From JBMDXB01 sp048594885 (GTDB taxonomy: Bacteria; Acidobacteriota; Vicinamibacteria; Vicinamibacterales; 2-12-FULL-66-21), in contig JBMDXB010000164.1 in NCBI GenBank assembly GCA_048594885.1, positions 1 to 64,000 on the forward strand: a DNA stretch of 64,000 nt, in the 5' to 3' direction. The number at the start of each line of letters is the position of its first letter. The first letter of the stretch is position 1. Shown piece after piece: positions 43,844 through 53,957 of this stretch. Position numbers and translations under genes: made by a program. The notes beneath the pieces are model-generated. The model had not been told where the DNA came from and did not search any database. It was given only the letters and a program-made list of their open reading frames with translations.

Positions 43844-46800
43844 CGATCGTCAGCCCGTCACGTGGACCGGTGGACCTGACGCTCCTCGATACGCTGAGGA
43901 CGTCCAACGAAGCCTGGGTCGATCGCGCGGACGACGCCCGCCAGATCATCGACTGCGTCACCCGTTCGAAGGCGCCGATCATCGTCCTGGTCGGCGGCAG
44001 CGGCACCGGAAAGACGGAGCTGCTCAGACAGTGGGTGGTCCCGAGGCTCTCCGAGTATCGGGTCACCTACACTAAAACCTGTCCGGCGCCGGAGGACGTC
44101 GAACCGGATGCCGGCGTGCTCGAATTTCATGACGGCTTCGAGAGATGTCTGACCGGCAGCGACGAGACGAAGAGCGCGGCGGTGGGGCTGCTGCGGCGTG
44201 TCGTGATGTCTCCGCGCGGCGCGCGCCGCGTCGTCATCGTCGTCCAGGACGAGGCGCTGAGCCTCCTCGTGCCGCTCAGCACCGAAGTGCCGCACCTGCT
44301 CGACGAGGTGCACGAGATCCCGCCATTGTCGGGAGACCGGATCGTCGAGGCGCTGGTGCGTCATTCGGGGACGTCGCTCGGCGATGCGGTTGGCCTGAAG
44401 GCGGCGCTTGCCGCCGAACTCGATGCGCTGCCGTCCGGCATGTCGCCGCGCGCCGACCTGGCCGCCTGCCTGGTGTTCGAGTTGATGCGTTCGGAGACGA
44501 CGTTCGCCGGCATGAGCGCCAGCGATTTCAAGGACAGGGGCGGCCTGGCGTGGCTGCTGGAACGGCATCTCGACTTTCTCTTCGAACACCTGCCTGAGGG
44601 CGTCGATCCGCAGATGGCGTGGGCCGTCGTTGCGGAGGCGGCGCTTCGCGACGGACTCGGCGTGGAGCAGGTGGAGGAGCTGGCGCTGCGCTTCGAGGCG
44701 AGCCCTGAGGCGATCCAGCAGGTGGTGTCGTGGCTGGAGCAGTCACGTGGCGTGCTGACGCGGTGCGATGGCCGCTACCGCCTCACGCCGCGGCAGCTCG
44801 CGCTGGCGGCGGCGGCGCGTCTCGCCCGCGACGGCGCCGCGAAGTCGCAGGCGCTGCTGCGAACCGGCGTCAAGCAGTTCTGCGACACCGAGTCGCTGCT
44901 GTCCGAGCATCACTTCAAGCGCGTGCACGCGGATCGGCGTTCGCTGCGCGTGTCGGACGAAGAAGCGAAGCTCATGCTGCGGTGCGCGATCGCCTACGAG
45001 TGTCACGCGACCGCCGGCGCCACCGCGTATTGGCTGCGCCGCATACGCAATCAGGATGACGCGGTCGACATCCTGTTCGAGCCGCTGTTCGACAGGCGGC
45101 CGGAGCTGCGCGCGCGGGCCGCGAGCCACCTCGCCGGGTCGAACCGTCCCGAAGTGCGCAATCAGTTGCTGCTGGTGGCGCTGCGCGATGAAGATGCCGC
45201 CGTTCGCACGCGTGCCATCGACAGCCTCCGCGCCATGTCGGATGAGGCGCTGCTGGCCTCGCTCATCCGGGAAACGAGGGATCGGCACAGCCCCCACAGG
45301 TTGCGCGCGCTCGAGGCCCTCGGCAGCTTCGACGTGCCCGAAGCGACCGAATGCCTTGTGCATCTGATCGGCGCCAACGCTGCCGGAGAGGACGCCGAGG
45401 CCCGGCGCCTCGCGATCGATGTGCTCGCGCGTCAGAACAACAGCCGCTCTGCCGAGGCGCTCGTGCACGTCGCGATCAACGATCCGGACGCCGACGATCG
45501 CGGATGGGCGGCCGGTGCGCTGGCGACGGTGACGGACGAGAGCGCCGTCAAGAGCGTGTTCGCGCAGTTGCCCGAGCGGAGTGTGTGGCAGCCGGTCACG
45601 GATCGCGCGACGTGGATTCGAGGGATCGTGGAAACGCTCGGCGCGGCCGCGCTCGTGCTCCCCGGTCTGCTGATCACCGGCCTGGTGCTCGCGACGATGA
45701 AGCGCTGGGCGCTGGCAGCGGTGCTGACCGCCGGCGGCCTGATCGGGCTCTGGCTCGGCAGCCGTTCGGGCTGGGCCATCCTCTTGTTCTGGGTGTGTGT
45801 GGCCGTCGGGATGTTGTGGCCGCTGCGCGTGCTGATGAACGAGCGCCTGCACGGTCACGCGCAGGGTCCGCACCGGCGCGCCCTCGGACGCGTCCTGTTC
45901 GGCATCAGTGCATTCACGTGGTTCGCGCTGCTCCCAGGGCTGCCCGCCATGCTCGCGCACCAGACTCGCCGCGGGCTTGGGCTGTTCGGCATGCAGATCG
46001 TCGGAGGCTCGCTGGTGTTCGTCTCGGTGAAAGCGCAGGGCTGGTTCGACGTGTACGCCCAGGCCTCAACCGGACTGCGCCGCAGCGTCTGGGTCTTTGC
46101 GATCGTCGGCATCGTGCTCTGGTTCGCCGCATGGGTGCTCGGCATCGTCAGCGGACTGCGCGCGTTCATGTTCCGCCAGCGCACGCAGCGGCGTGAGCGC
46201 ACCGATGCGGTGTACGCGGCGCTCGTCGGGAGTCGGACGGCTGGACGCCTGCTCGTCGAGCCGCTCACGACCGGACAGGCGGTCGAGCGTTGGCGCTGGC
46301 GCGTGTTCCGCCGGTGGGGCACCGCGCTCGACGACGCGATGAAGGACGCGTGGAAGGCCGCTGCCCCGGACGCGCGGCCGCGCGTGTTCCGGGCGCTGTG
46401 CCGGAGGCGCGACGCGGCCGCCATGGAGTTTCTCAACAGCGCGGTCAACTCGCTCGGCTGGGCGCACCGAATCCGGTTCATGTGGACGGCGTGCGCCTAC
46501 CGGTTGTCGCTGTGGCCCGCGCCGGTGTTGTACGGCGCGCTCACGGTTCTTGCCGTGCAGGCGGCACTGACGTTCGGCGTCTGGAAGCTGTACCAGCACA
46601 GCCCGCCGACCCTCGAGTACCGGATCGGCAGGTCCGACCTCAGCAAGGCGGACCGGATTCGCGCCGCACAGAAGCTGCAGATGCTCGCCGCTCAGGACAC
46701 GAATCGCTCGGCGGCGGCGTCCGCGTATGCCAGTCTCAAACACCTGGTGGAGAAGGACACGTTCCGCAGCCTCCCGCCCGACGTGCAGTACGAGGTGCTG

Positions 46801-48006
46801 AACGCCATTGGCGGCCTTGCCCATCGCGAAATGCAGGAGAGTGCGGCGGTGAGATTTGCTGGTGTGATCGACCAGGATTTCGCATTCCTGGCGCCGCACG
46901 TCCAGGACGGGGTCCTGTCGGCGGGCGTCGCGTTTGCCGGCAAGACGTCGGATGAACACCAGCTGCACGACTCGGTGTGGCAGCTCCGGACGCGGTACCC
47001 CTACAAGACCATCGAGACGCTGCAGCAGCTCGGGGGAAAGGAATCCGCGGATCGCCTGAGCGCATTCATCACCGATCCGCTGCTGGTCATCGGCGACCCG
47101 AAGGAGAAGGCAGAGGAGCGGCAGCAGCGGACGCTGCACGCCAAGCGTGCGGCGCTCGCCGCTCTTGCGAAGCTTGCGCGCAAGGATGCGGCCGCCATCG
47201 AGGCCCTGCGGCGTCTCGAGCGCGATACGGCGCTGCCGCAGGACGTTCGCGCCGAGGCGGGACTCGCCGCCGACGCAGCTCTACCCGTCGCGATCGCGGA
47301 GGCGCAGTTGAACGACGGGCAGGTCGCCAGCGCGATCGAGACGCTCAGACCGCGACTGAGCGCCCTCGATCCGGCACAGCGCGCGCAAGCGCAACGCATC
47401 GTCGCCGCCGCCTACCTGGCACGGGCGCAGCAAGCGTACGACGCAGAGAACTACCTGGCCGCGCGCGACAATCTGGTCACGGCGATCGAGAACGGTCCGC
47501 AGCAGTCTGACGTGCCGGTGCTCGTCTCGCTTGGGTTCGAGCTGGCGTTCTGGTTCCACGAGCGGCGGACCATCGAGGATCCGAAGGGCGGGTACGGGTC
47601 CGTGTACAGCATCCTGAACCACCTGGACCGCCTGCCGCTCGACGAGTTGAACCGGCGCAGCCTGCGCGCCAACCTCGCGGAGTCGAGCTTCACGACCGGC
47701 CGTGCCGGAGAAGCCGTGGCGCTCGCCAGCGCGGTCATCGGTGACAAGGCGACGGATCAGTCGACGGGCCTGAACGTGCGGTTCCTGAAGTTCGCGGCGC
47801 TGACGTGCGCCGGGCGCGCGGCCGAGGCACAGCGGGCGAAGGACGATCTGGCGAAGTTCCAGAAGCAGTTGGCCGACGGTTTCCAGAATTCCTGGGTCTA
47901 CGACGGCACCAGGCGGTATATCGAGAGCCCCGGCTCTCCATGCGCGTCGATTCCTCCGGAACGGAACAGGGATCTGCTCTCGACGCTCGCGTCCGTGGCG
48001 CGGTAG
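43840..48006 (+). CDS. Membrane-spanning STAND-like NTPase with HEAT repeats (partner of SIR2-STAND)
   Basis: The 1388-residue protein has an N-terminal P-loop NTPase (Walker A GGSGTGKT 52-59, Walker B-like VVIVVQDE 131-138) and a winged-helix-like region (about 230-330). HEAT-type repeats follow (about 405-575, PELRARAASHLAG, EDAAVRTRAIDSLR). Six hydrophobic helices lie between 598 and 773, a soluble loop (775-885), a seventh helix (about 891-917) and then 470 residues of helical TPR/HEAT-like repeats. Seven helices would place the C-terminus outside the cytoplasm. Start overlaps the SIR2-STAND stop, so they are coupled. It probably senses or anchors; no family name is recognised. Confidence 0.85.
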   Translation: MTIVSPSRGPVDLTLLDTLRTSNEAWVDRADDARQIIDCVTRSKAPIIVLVGGSGTGKTELLRQWVVPRLSEYRVTYTKTCPAPEDVEPDAGVLEFHDGFERCLTGSDETKSAAVGLLRRVVMSPRGARRVVIVVQDEALSLLVPLSTEVPHLLDEVHEIPPLSGDRIVEALVRHSGTSLGDAVGLKAALAAELDALPSGMSPRADLAACLVFELMRSETTFAGMSASDFKDRGGLAWLLERHLDFLFEHLPEGVDPQMAWAVVAEAALRDGLGVEQVEELALRFEASPEAIQQVVSWLEQSRGVLTRCDGRYRLTPRQLALAAAARLARDGAAKSQALLRTGVKQFCDTESLLSEHHFKRVHADRRSLRVSDEEAKLMLRCAIAYECHATAGATAYWLRRIRNQDDAVDILFEPLFDRRPELRARAASHLAGSNRPEVRNQLLLVALRDEDAAVRTRAIDSLRAMSDEALLASLIRETRDRHSPHRLRALEALGSFDVPEATECLVHLIGANAAGEDAEARRLAIDVLARQNNSRSAEALVHVAINDPDADDRGWAAGALATVTDESAVKSVFAQLPERSVWQPVTDRATWIRGIVETLGAAALVLPGLLITGLVLATMKRWALAAVLTAGGLIGLWLGSRSGWAILLFWVCVAVGMLWPLRVLMNERLHGHAQGPHRRALGRVLFGISAFTWFALLPGLPAMLAHQTRRGLGLFGMQIVGGSLVFVSVKAQGWFDVYAQASTGLRRSVWVFAIVGIVLWFAAWVLGIVSGLRAFMFRQRTQRRERTDAVYAALVGSRTAGRLLVEPLTTGQAVERWRWRVFRRWGTALDDAMKDAWKAAAPDARPRVFRALCRRRDAAAMEFLNSAVNSLGWAHRIRFMWTACAYRLSLWPAPVLYGALTVLAVQAALTFGVWKLYQHSPPTLEYRIGRSDLSKADRIRAAQKLQMLAAQDTNRSAAASAYASLKHLVEKDTFRSLPPDVQYEVLNAIGGLAHREMQESAAVRFAGVIDQDFAFLAPHVQDGVLSAGVAFAGKTSDEHQLHDSVWQLRTRYPYKTIETLQQLGGKESADRLSAFITDPLLVIGDPKEKAEERQQRTLHAKRAALAALAKLARKDAAAIEALRRLERDTALPQDVRAEAGLAADAALPVAIAEAQLNDGQVASAIETLRPRLSALDPAQRAQAQRIVAAAYLARAQQAYDAENYLAARDNLVTAIENGPQQSDVPVLVSLGFELAFWFHERRTIEDPKGGYGSVYSILNHLDRLPLDELNRRSLRANLAESSFTTGRAGEAVALASAVIGDKATDQSTGLNVRFLKFAALTCAGRAAEAQRAKDDLAKFQKQLADGFQNSWVYDGTRRYIESPGSPCASIPPERNRDLLSTLASVAR

Positions 48007-48026
48007 CGGAGTATCGCGGCCGACCG

Positions 48027-49087
48027 CTATACCTCCGCCACGACTTTCCCGACGCTCTCGCCCGATTGCAGATAGCGCATCGCCGCTGGAATCTCGGCGA
48101 ATGGAAATCGGCGTCCGATGACCGGCGGGACGTCCAGCATCGCGTTGAGCGCGTCCCAGCCGGCAGCGAGTTCGTCATGGCGGTCCCACAGCCAGATCAG
48201 ATTGAATCCCATCATGCTGCGGTTGGCGCTGATCATCGCGAGCGGATCGATGCGCGGGCGCGCCGCGTACTTCAAAGCCAGTCGCAGATAACCTGGACGC
48301 ACGCCGTCGGGCGTGAAGTCCGCCGCGCCGTAGACGATGTACCGGCCGGCAGGACGCAAGCGTCTGAAAGCCGGCTGCAGGAAGCGTCCGGCGACGGCAT
48401 CGAAGACGATGTCGAAACCGGGCGCGCCGGCGGCGGCAAGCGCGCGATCCAGCCGCGCACCGAACGAGCGGCCATCCCGTACGATCACCGTCTCCGCCGC
48501 GCGGTGCCGGTGTTCGATCAGCCAACGACGCTTGGCGTCGCCGCCGACGACGGCAATCGATCGTGCTCCAATCACGTCCAGCATCGCGAGCGCGTTCAGG
48601 CCGACCCCGCCGGCGGCGGACTGGACGAGGACAACATCGCCGCGTCTCACTGCGCCGAGCCGGAACAGACCGTACCACGCGGTGAGGCCCTGCGCGGGGA
48701 GCGCTGCCGCTTCCGCGAAGCTCCAGCCGGCGCGGATCGGCCTCAGGTATGCCGGGTCGGCGTCGATCGCCGTCGCGTAGGCGCCGAACCGCGTCACCCC
48801 GGCAACGCGATCGCCGCGCCGGAAGCCCTCACGCGCGCGAGTGTCGACGTCCTCGACAATCCCGGCGAACTCCAGGCCCGGAACGAACGAGCCTTTCGGT
48901 GTCGCCGAATAGAGACGAGACACGCGAAGATATCCGCGAAGTTCAGGCCAATCGCCTTGACGGCGACGCGAACCGTGCCGGCGCCAAGTTCCGGCAGCGG
49001 TTCGGATCTCCGCTTCAGCCGCTCGAGCGAACCGGCCCGATCGATTCGCCACGCGTCGCGCGTGACGCCGCGCTCGTTTCCGTCCAT
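48027..49087 (-). pseudogene. Zinc-type MDR NAD(P)H:quinone oxidoreductase, frameshifted
   Basis: The N-terminus (AWRIDRAGSLERL, VKAIGLNFADIFACL) reads in one frame from the ATG at 49087. The rest (LYSATPKGSFVPGLEFAGIV onward) is in another frame to the stop at 48027. A single missing base near 48915 explains the change; adding one base restores a continuous quinone-oxidoreductase-like protein of about 353 residues. The cofactor loop VLVQSAAGGVGLNALAM and the FDAVAG segment are intact. It is either a recent pseudogene or a sequencing/assembly error. It is convergent with the SIR2-STAND operon. Confidence 0.8.
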
Positions 49088-49117
49088 CGGTCTGTTCGCC
49101 GAGGGGCTCGTGCCGCC

Positions 49118-49375
49118 CTACTTGGCGGGCACGACGCCGATTCCGCCGCCGACGCGCGCCTCAACCCAGCGGCCGTTGATTTTCACCAGCAGCTTGCCGG
49201 TGACCCAGCCGCGCGTGGTGTCGGGCAGCTTGCCAGGAAGCCCGTCAATCTGAAATGCGAGGTCCTCTCCAGCGAACACGTTCGGTGGATCAGGGAGCTT
49301 CGTTGTCTGACCAAGCACGTACGCTCCGAACAGGGCGAAGACGAACGCAACGATCACGACGATCCTTGTTGCCAT
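49118..49375 (-). CDS. Small membrane-anchored or secreted hypothetical protein
   Basis: The 85-residue protein has an N-terminal hydrophobic helix (VVIVAFVFALFGAYVLG) serving as signal peptide or anchor. A short extracytoplasmic domain follows, with a hydrophilic Gly/Pro-rich sequence (AFQIDGLPGKLPDTTRGWVT, KLLVKINGRWVEARVG). GGAGG lies 8 bp before the ATG. No family is recognised. It lies just upstream of the frameshifted oxidoreductase on the same strand and is divergent from a sulfatase. Confidence 0.65.
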   Translation of the reverse strand: MATRIVVIVAFVFALFGAYVLGQTTKLPDPPNVFAGEDLAFQIDGLPGKLPDTTRGWVTGKLLVKINGRWVEARVGGGIGVVPAK

Positions 49376-49514
49376 GGCAAAGCACCTCCGTCGTTAGACG
49401 GCACTCCGGCCCGCGTCGTTGACAGCGACGGTGCGGCCACCGTCCCAACTTTACGGCGAACGGAGTGCTGGTCAACCGTACCGGTGTACAGTTGCAGCGC
49501 CGGGGAGATTCGAG

Positions 49515-50942
49515 ATGACATTCGTGCGCCTTCTCATGCTCGTGACGCTCGTCGCAGCCGCGGGCATCACCCCTCGTTCCTCGACGTCCGAGGCTGCCGC
49601 TCCACAACAGCGCCTCAATCTCATCTCCATCGTCACCGACGATCAGGCGGCCTGGTCGGTCGGCGTCTACGGCAACCGCGAGTCGCGGACGCCGAACATG
49701 GATCGGCTGGCGAGGGAAGGCGCGAGGTTCACCAACGCCTTCGTCACGACGCCGGTGTGCAGCCCGAGCCGCGCCGGATTCCTCACCGGTCTGTACCCGA
49801 CGCAGGTCGCCATCACCGACTGGATCTCTCCGCGGGAAGCGCAGGACGGCACAGGGCTGTCGCCGTCGACGGTCACATGGCCGGAAGTTCTGCAGCGCAA
49901 CGGGTGGCGCACCGGTCTGTTCGGTAAGTGGCACCTGGGCATGCAGCCGCAGTTCCATCCGACGAAGCATGGATTCGACGAGTTCTTCGGCGGGCTCGGC
50001 GGCGGCTTCGCGCCAATGAACCCAGAGCTGGAGCGCAATGGCAAGCTCGTGAAACTGGCAGGCGCTGCATCGAACCTGGTCATGGACGAGGCGTTGCGGT
50101 TCGTCGAGCGCAACAGGGACAGGCCGTTCGCCGCGCTGATTCACTTCCGCGAACCGCACACGCCCTACGGCCCCATGCCCGAAGAGGACACGAGGCTGTT
50201 CTCGGATCTCGATCCGGCGATTCCAGACTGGCCCGCGCTCGATCCGGCGCAGATCAAGCAGTGGCATCGCGCGTATTACGCCGCGGTTCACGCCGCCGAC
50301 CGCAACATCGGGCGGCTGCTCGCCAAGCTCGATGACCTGAAGCTCGCGGAGAACACGATCGTGATGTTCACGAGCGACCACGGCTACAACATCGGCCACC
50401 ACGGCATCCACACGAAGGGAAACGGCTGGTGGGCCGCCGGCGGCGTCACCGGACCGAAACGGCCCAACATGTTCGATACGTCGTTGCGGATCCCGCTGAT
50501 CGTTCGCTGGCCCGGCGTGATGAAGCGGGGGCTGGAGATTCACCAGACGATCATCCAGCTCGATACCTTCGCGTCGGTGCTGGGGATGTTAGGGCTGCAG
50601 CAGCCCACTGAGGTCAAGCAGCATGGCGCTGATTTTTCACCGCTTCTCCGCGGCGCGGCCGTCACGCAGTGGCGCGACACGATCTTCGGCCAGTACGACC
50701 TGCACAATGGCGGTCTGGCGTACATGCGGATGATTCGAACGTCCGAGTGGAAGCTCGTCCGCCATCACTTCGCGGACGGCCTCGACGAGCTGTACGACCT
50801 GAAGAACGATCCCGACGAGCGCCGGAATCTGTACAACGAGGAAAAGCACCGCGCAACGCGTGCGGCGCTGCAGCAGCGGCTCTCCGCCTGGCAAGGGAGT
50901 ATCGACGATCCGATTCTGAAGGACGCGAGGGGAACGAGGTAG
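49515..50942 (+). CDS. Secreted sulfatase (heparan N-sulfatase/arylsulfatase-like)
   Basis: The 475-residue exported protein has a signal peptide (about 1-28). The sulfatase domain has ISIVTDDQAAWSV metal ligands, VCSPSRAGFLTGLYP with the formylglycine cysteine, FGKWHLGM and the FTSDHGYNIGHHG metal site. It is the third CxPSR-type sulfatase of the window. A GGGGAGA site precedes the ATG. The exact sulfated substrate is unknown. It lies 73 bp upstream of a PQQ-cytochrome fusion in the same direction. Confidence 0.92.
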   Translation: MTFVRLLMLVTLVAAAGITPRSSTSEAAAPQQRLNLISIVTDDQAAWSVGVYGNRESRTPNMDRLAREGARFTNAFVTTPVCSPSRAGFLTGLYPTQVAITDWISPREAQDGTGLSPSTVTWPEVLQRNGWRTGLFGKWHLGMQPQFHPTKHGFDEFFGGLGGGFAPMNPELERNGKLVKLAGAASNLVMDEALRFVERNRDRPFAALIHFREPHTPYGPMPEEDTRLFSDLDPAIPDWPALDPAQIKQWHRAYYAAVHAADRNIGRLLAKLDDLKLAENTIVMFTSDHGYNIGHHGIHTKGNGWWAAGGVTGPKRPNMFDTSLRIPLIVRWPGVMKRGLEIHQTIIQLDTFASVLGMLGLQQPTEVKQHGADFSPLLRGAAVTQWRDTIFGQYDLHNGGLAYMRMIRTSEWKLVRHHFADGLDELYDLKNDPDERRNLYNEEKHRATRAALQQRLSAWQGSIDDPILKDARGTR

Positions 50943-51015
50943 CGCGGCAGCGGACGTTGCAGGACGCACCGCGCGTCGCCCACCCTTTGATGTGCGAGCC
51001 TCTCTGATCACGTCT

Positions 51016-53877
51016 ATGCGACTCACGATGTTCCACGTCGTTACAGCGACCGTCATCGCCGGTATGGCCGCCGGCGGTCTGTTTCATGTGAGTGCGGCCA
51101 ACGGAGAAAACGTCGACTGGCCTGTCTACCGCGGCGATCCGAAAGGGAATCAGTACGCGGCCATCGCACAAATCCATGCCGCGAATGTTCACAGGCTCCA
51201 ACCGGCGTGGGTGTATCGCACCGGTGATGCGAACCAGCGTTCGACGATGCACGTGAACCCCGTTGTGGTGAATGGCGTGATGTACGTGACCACGCCTGCG
51301 CTGAAGGCGATCGCGCTGGACGCCGCAACCGGACGTGAGCTGTGGGTGTTCGATCCGGCCAGATACAACGATGGGACCGTCGTCCGATTGCGGAACCGCG
51401 GCGTCGCCTACTGGAAGGGAGCGGAGGGGGAGCGCATATTCCATTTCGTACGAGACCGCGTCTACGCCATCGATGCGCGGTCCGGCGCGCTGATTCCGTC
51501 ATTCGGCAGGAACGGATTCATCGATTTGAGGCAGAACCTCGGCGTCGATCCATCGACCGCAGTGATCGAGATGACGTCACCGGGGGCTGTCTTCAGGAAT
51601 TTCCTGATCGTCGCGTCGCGCGTGAACGAGAGTTATGACGCGTCGCCGGGTCACATCCGCGCGTTCGACACGGTCACGGGCGACATGAAGTGGATCTTCC
51701 ACACGGTTCCGCGCGAGGGGCAGCTCGGATGGGACACCTGGCGGTGGGTCAAGGACGAGAATTACGGCGGCGCGAACGCGTGGGGTGGGGTGACGATCGA
51801 CGAGCAGCGAGGTTGGGTGTTTGCCGCCACGGGCTCGGCTACTGAAGACTTCTACGGCGGGTTTCGCAAAGGCAGCAATCTGTTCGCCAACAGTGTGCTC
51901 GCTCTCGACGCCACAACAGGCGAGCGCAAGTGGCATTACCAGACCGTCCGGCACGACATCTGGGATTACGACAATCCTCCGGCGCCGATCCTCATCACCC
52001 TGAAGAGGGGTAACACGGCCACCGACGCGGTGGTGCAGCTCACGAAGATGGGTTTCACCTTCGTCCTGGACCGGGATACGGGTCAGCCGCTGTTCCCGGT
52101 GCAGGAGGTTCCTGTTCCACGCTCCACGGTGCCAGGAGAAGAGACGTGGCCAACGCAGTTGGTGCCGCTGAAACCGCCGCCGCTGGTGCGTCAGATGCTG
52201 ACGGAGGCGGATCTAACCAACATCACGCCGCAATCGCGCGCCCACGCGTTGAAAGAGTTCCGAAAGTACCTGTCCGGTCCGATATATACGCCTCCGAGCA
52301 TGCAGGGGACGATCACGACACCCGGACACCTGGGCGGCGCCCAATGGCACGGCGCGAGTTTCGATCCGATGTTGAGCATCCTGTACGTCAACGTCAACGA
52401 AGCCCCGACCATCAACCGGCTTCGCGCGGTTCACGACCTTGGCGATAAACGTCTGACGCCGGCGCAGGTGGGCCGGCAGATCTACGAGCGCGCATGCGCA
52501 GCGTGCCACGGTGTGGACAGACAGGGCACCGCCCCGCACACGCCGCCGCTGCTCACCGTCACGTCCACTGCCGCGGAGCTCGAGCACGTCATCACGCAGG
52601 GGCGCAACGCCATGCCTTCCTTTCCTCAGTTCCGCCGAGGCGAGCTGAGCGCGCTCTCGGCGTATCTGAAGAGCCCGCCCGGGGCAGTGACGCTTGACTC
52701 AGCCGCGAGGTCCAGCACGCGCCGCTACACGATTGATGGCTATCCGCTCTTCCTCGACCCGAACGGCGTTCCCGCCATCGCGCCTCCGTGGGGAACCCTG
52801 AATGCGATCGATCTCGTCAGCGGCGACGTGGTATGGAAGGTTCCGCTCGGCGAGTATCCTCAGCTCGTCGCGAAGGGCATTCGCAACACGGGTTCGCTCA
52901 ACTTTGGCGGAGCCGTCGCCACTGCCGGCGGCGTGATCTTCGTGGCGGCAACGGCCGACGAGAAGATCCGCGCATTCGAGAAGCATTCGGGGAGGGTGCT
53001 CTGGGAACATCAACTGCCTGCCGGGGGATATGCGACTCCCAGCGTGTATATGGTCGACGGACGGCAGTACGTGGCGGTTGCCGCCGGAGGCAGCGGGAAA
53101 AACGCCACGAAGTCAGGCGACTCCATCGTCGTCTTCGCGCTGCCGCGGGATGATGAGGAGACGCCCGTCATGGATGCCCAGCCGTCGGCGGATGGCTGGT
53201 TCCAGCTGTTCGACGGATCCACGCTGAACGGTTGGGTTCATATGAATGGCGCGCACCGGTTCACCGTGGAAGACGGCGCGATCGTCGGACGCACTGTCGA
53301 GGCCAGCGCCAGCATGAATTCCTTCCTCTGCACGGTAAGGGAATTCGACGATTTCGAGCTCGAGCTCGACACTGCAATCGATCGGATCACGAACTCAGGC
53401 ATCCAGATCAGGAGCAAGGTCAGGCCGGTGCAGGCGGCGGGCCGGGGGTTCGAGTCGTCACCCGGCCGCGTGAACGGCCCGCAGATCGAGATCCGCCGCT
53501 ATTACAAAGGGCAGCCGGCGACCGGTCTGCTCTACGGTGAGGCGATGGGGACGAACTGGCTCTCCTCACAGCAGCGGATCGATGAAGGGCATCGTCATTT
53601 CATCGACGAGGGCTGGAATAGGGTCCGGATCGTGGCCCGAGGGCCGCGGATCCAGACGTGGGTGAACGGAAATCCCGTGGAAGATCTCGTCAACGAGGAT
53701 GTGTACAAGACGCATCCGAAGGGGTTCATCGGGCTTCAGATTCACGGTGTCAGCGAACGCGAAGTCAACCTGCCCATCCATGCGGGCTCGGGAATCACGA
53801 CGAGTCAGCCTCTCGTGATCAGATGGCGCAACATCCGAATCCGGCCTCTACGGCGGACTGCCGCACCACATCCCTGA
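51016..53877 (+). CDS. PQQ-dependent dehydrogenase with inserted cytochrome c and C-terminal DUF1080
   Basis: The 953-residue exported protein has a signal peptide (about 1-27). An eight-bladed PQQ-type propeller begins VYRGDPKGNQYA and contains repeated ALDAATGRELW-like blade motifs. A cytochrome c domain (CAACHG near residue 495) is inserted before the last blades. A DUF1080 beta-sandwich (about 700-945, WFQLFDGSTLNGW, SGIQIRSKVRP) closes the chain. Quinoprotein domains oxidise alcohols or sugars and pass electrons to heme; DUF1080 is found in 3-keto-glucoside hydrolases and sugar-binding proteins. Oxidative attack on a sugar is inferred. A GTG at 50992 is an alternative start. Confidence 0.88.
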   Translation: MRLTMFHVVTATVIAGMAAGGLFHVSAANGENVDWPVYRGDPKGNQYAAIAQIHAANVHRLQPAWVYRTGDANQRSTMHVNPVVVNGVMYVTTPALKAIALDAATGRELWVFDPARYNDGTVVRLRNRGVAYWKGAEGERIFHFVRDRVYAIDARSGALIPSFGRNGFIDLRQNLGVDPSTAVIEMTSPGAVFRNFLIVASRVNESYDASPGHIRAFDTVTGDMKWIFHTVPREGQLGWDTWRWVKDENYGGANAWGGVTIDEQRGWVFAATGSATEDFYGGFRKGSNLFANSVLALDATTGERKWHYQTVRHDIWDYDNPPAPILITLKRGNTATDAVVQLTKMGFTFVLDRDTGQPLFPVQEVPVPRSTVPGEETWPTQLVPLKPPPLVRQMLTEADLTNITPQSRAHALKEFRKYLSGPIYTPPSMQGTITTPGHLGGAQWHGASFDPMLSILYVNVNEAPTINRLRAVHDLGDKRLTPAQVGRQIYERACAACHGVDRQGTAPHTPPLLTVTSTAAELEHVITQGRNAMPSFPQFRRGELSALSAYLKSPPGAVTLDSAARSSTRRYTIDGYPLFLDPNGVPAIAPPWGTLNAIDLVSGDVVWKVPLGEYPQLVAKGIRNTGSLNFGGAVATAGGVIFVAATADEKIRAFEKHSGRVLWEHQLPAGGYATPSVYMVDGRQYVAVAAGGSGKNATKSGDSIVVFALPRDDEETPVMDAQPSADGWFQLFDGSTLNGWVHMNGAHRFTVEDGAIVGRTVEASASMNSFLCTVREFDDFELELDTAIDRITNSGIQIRSKVRPVQAAGRGFESSPGRVNGPQIEIRRYYKGQPATGLLYGEAMGTNWLSSQQRIDEGHRHFIDEGWNRVRIVARGPRIQTWVNGNPVEDLVNEDVYKTHPKGFIGLQIHGVSEREVNLPIHAGSGITTSQPLVIRWRNIRIRPLRRTAAPHP

Positions 53878-53957
53878 TCCGAAAGTCAGCCTCTCTCTGT
53901 CAGCGAGCCCGCTTCCCGGCAGCGGGTGGCTTCGCTCGCTTGCCCGCCCGCGCCGCG

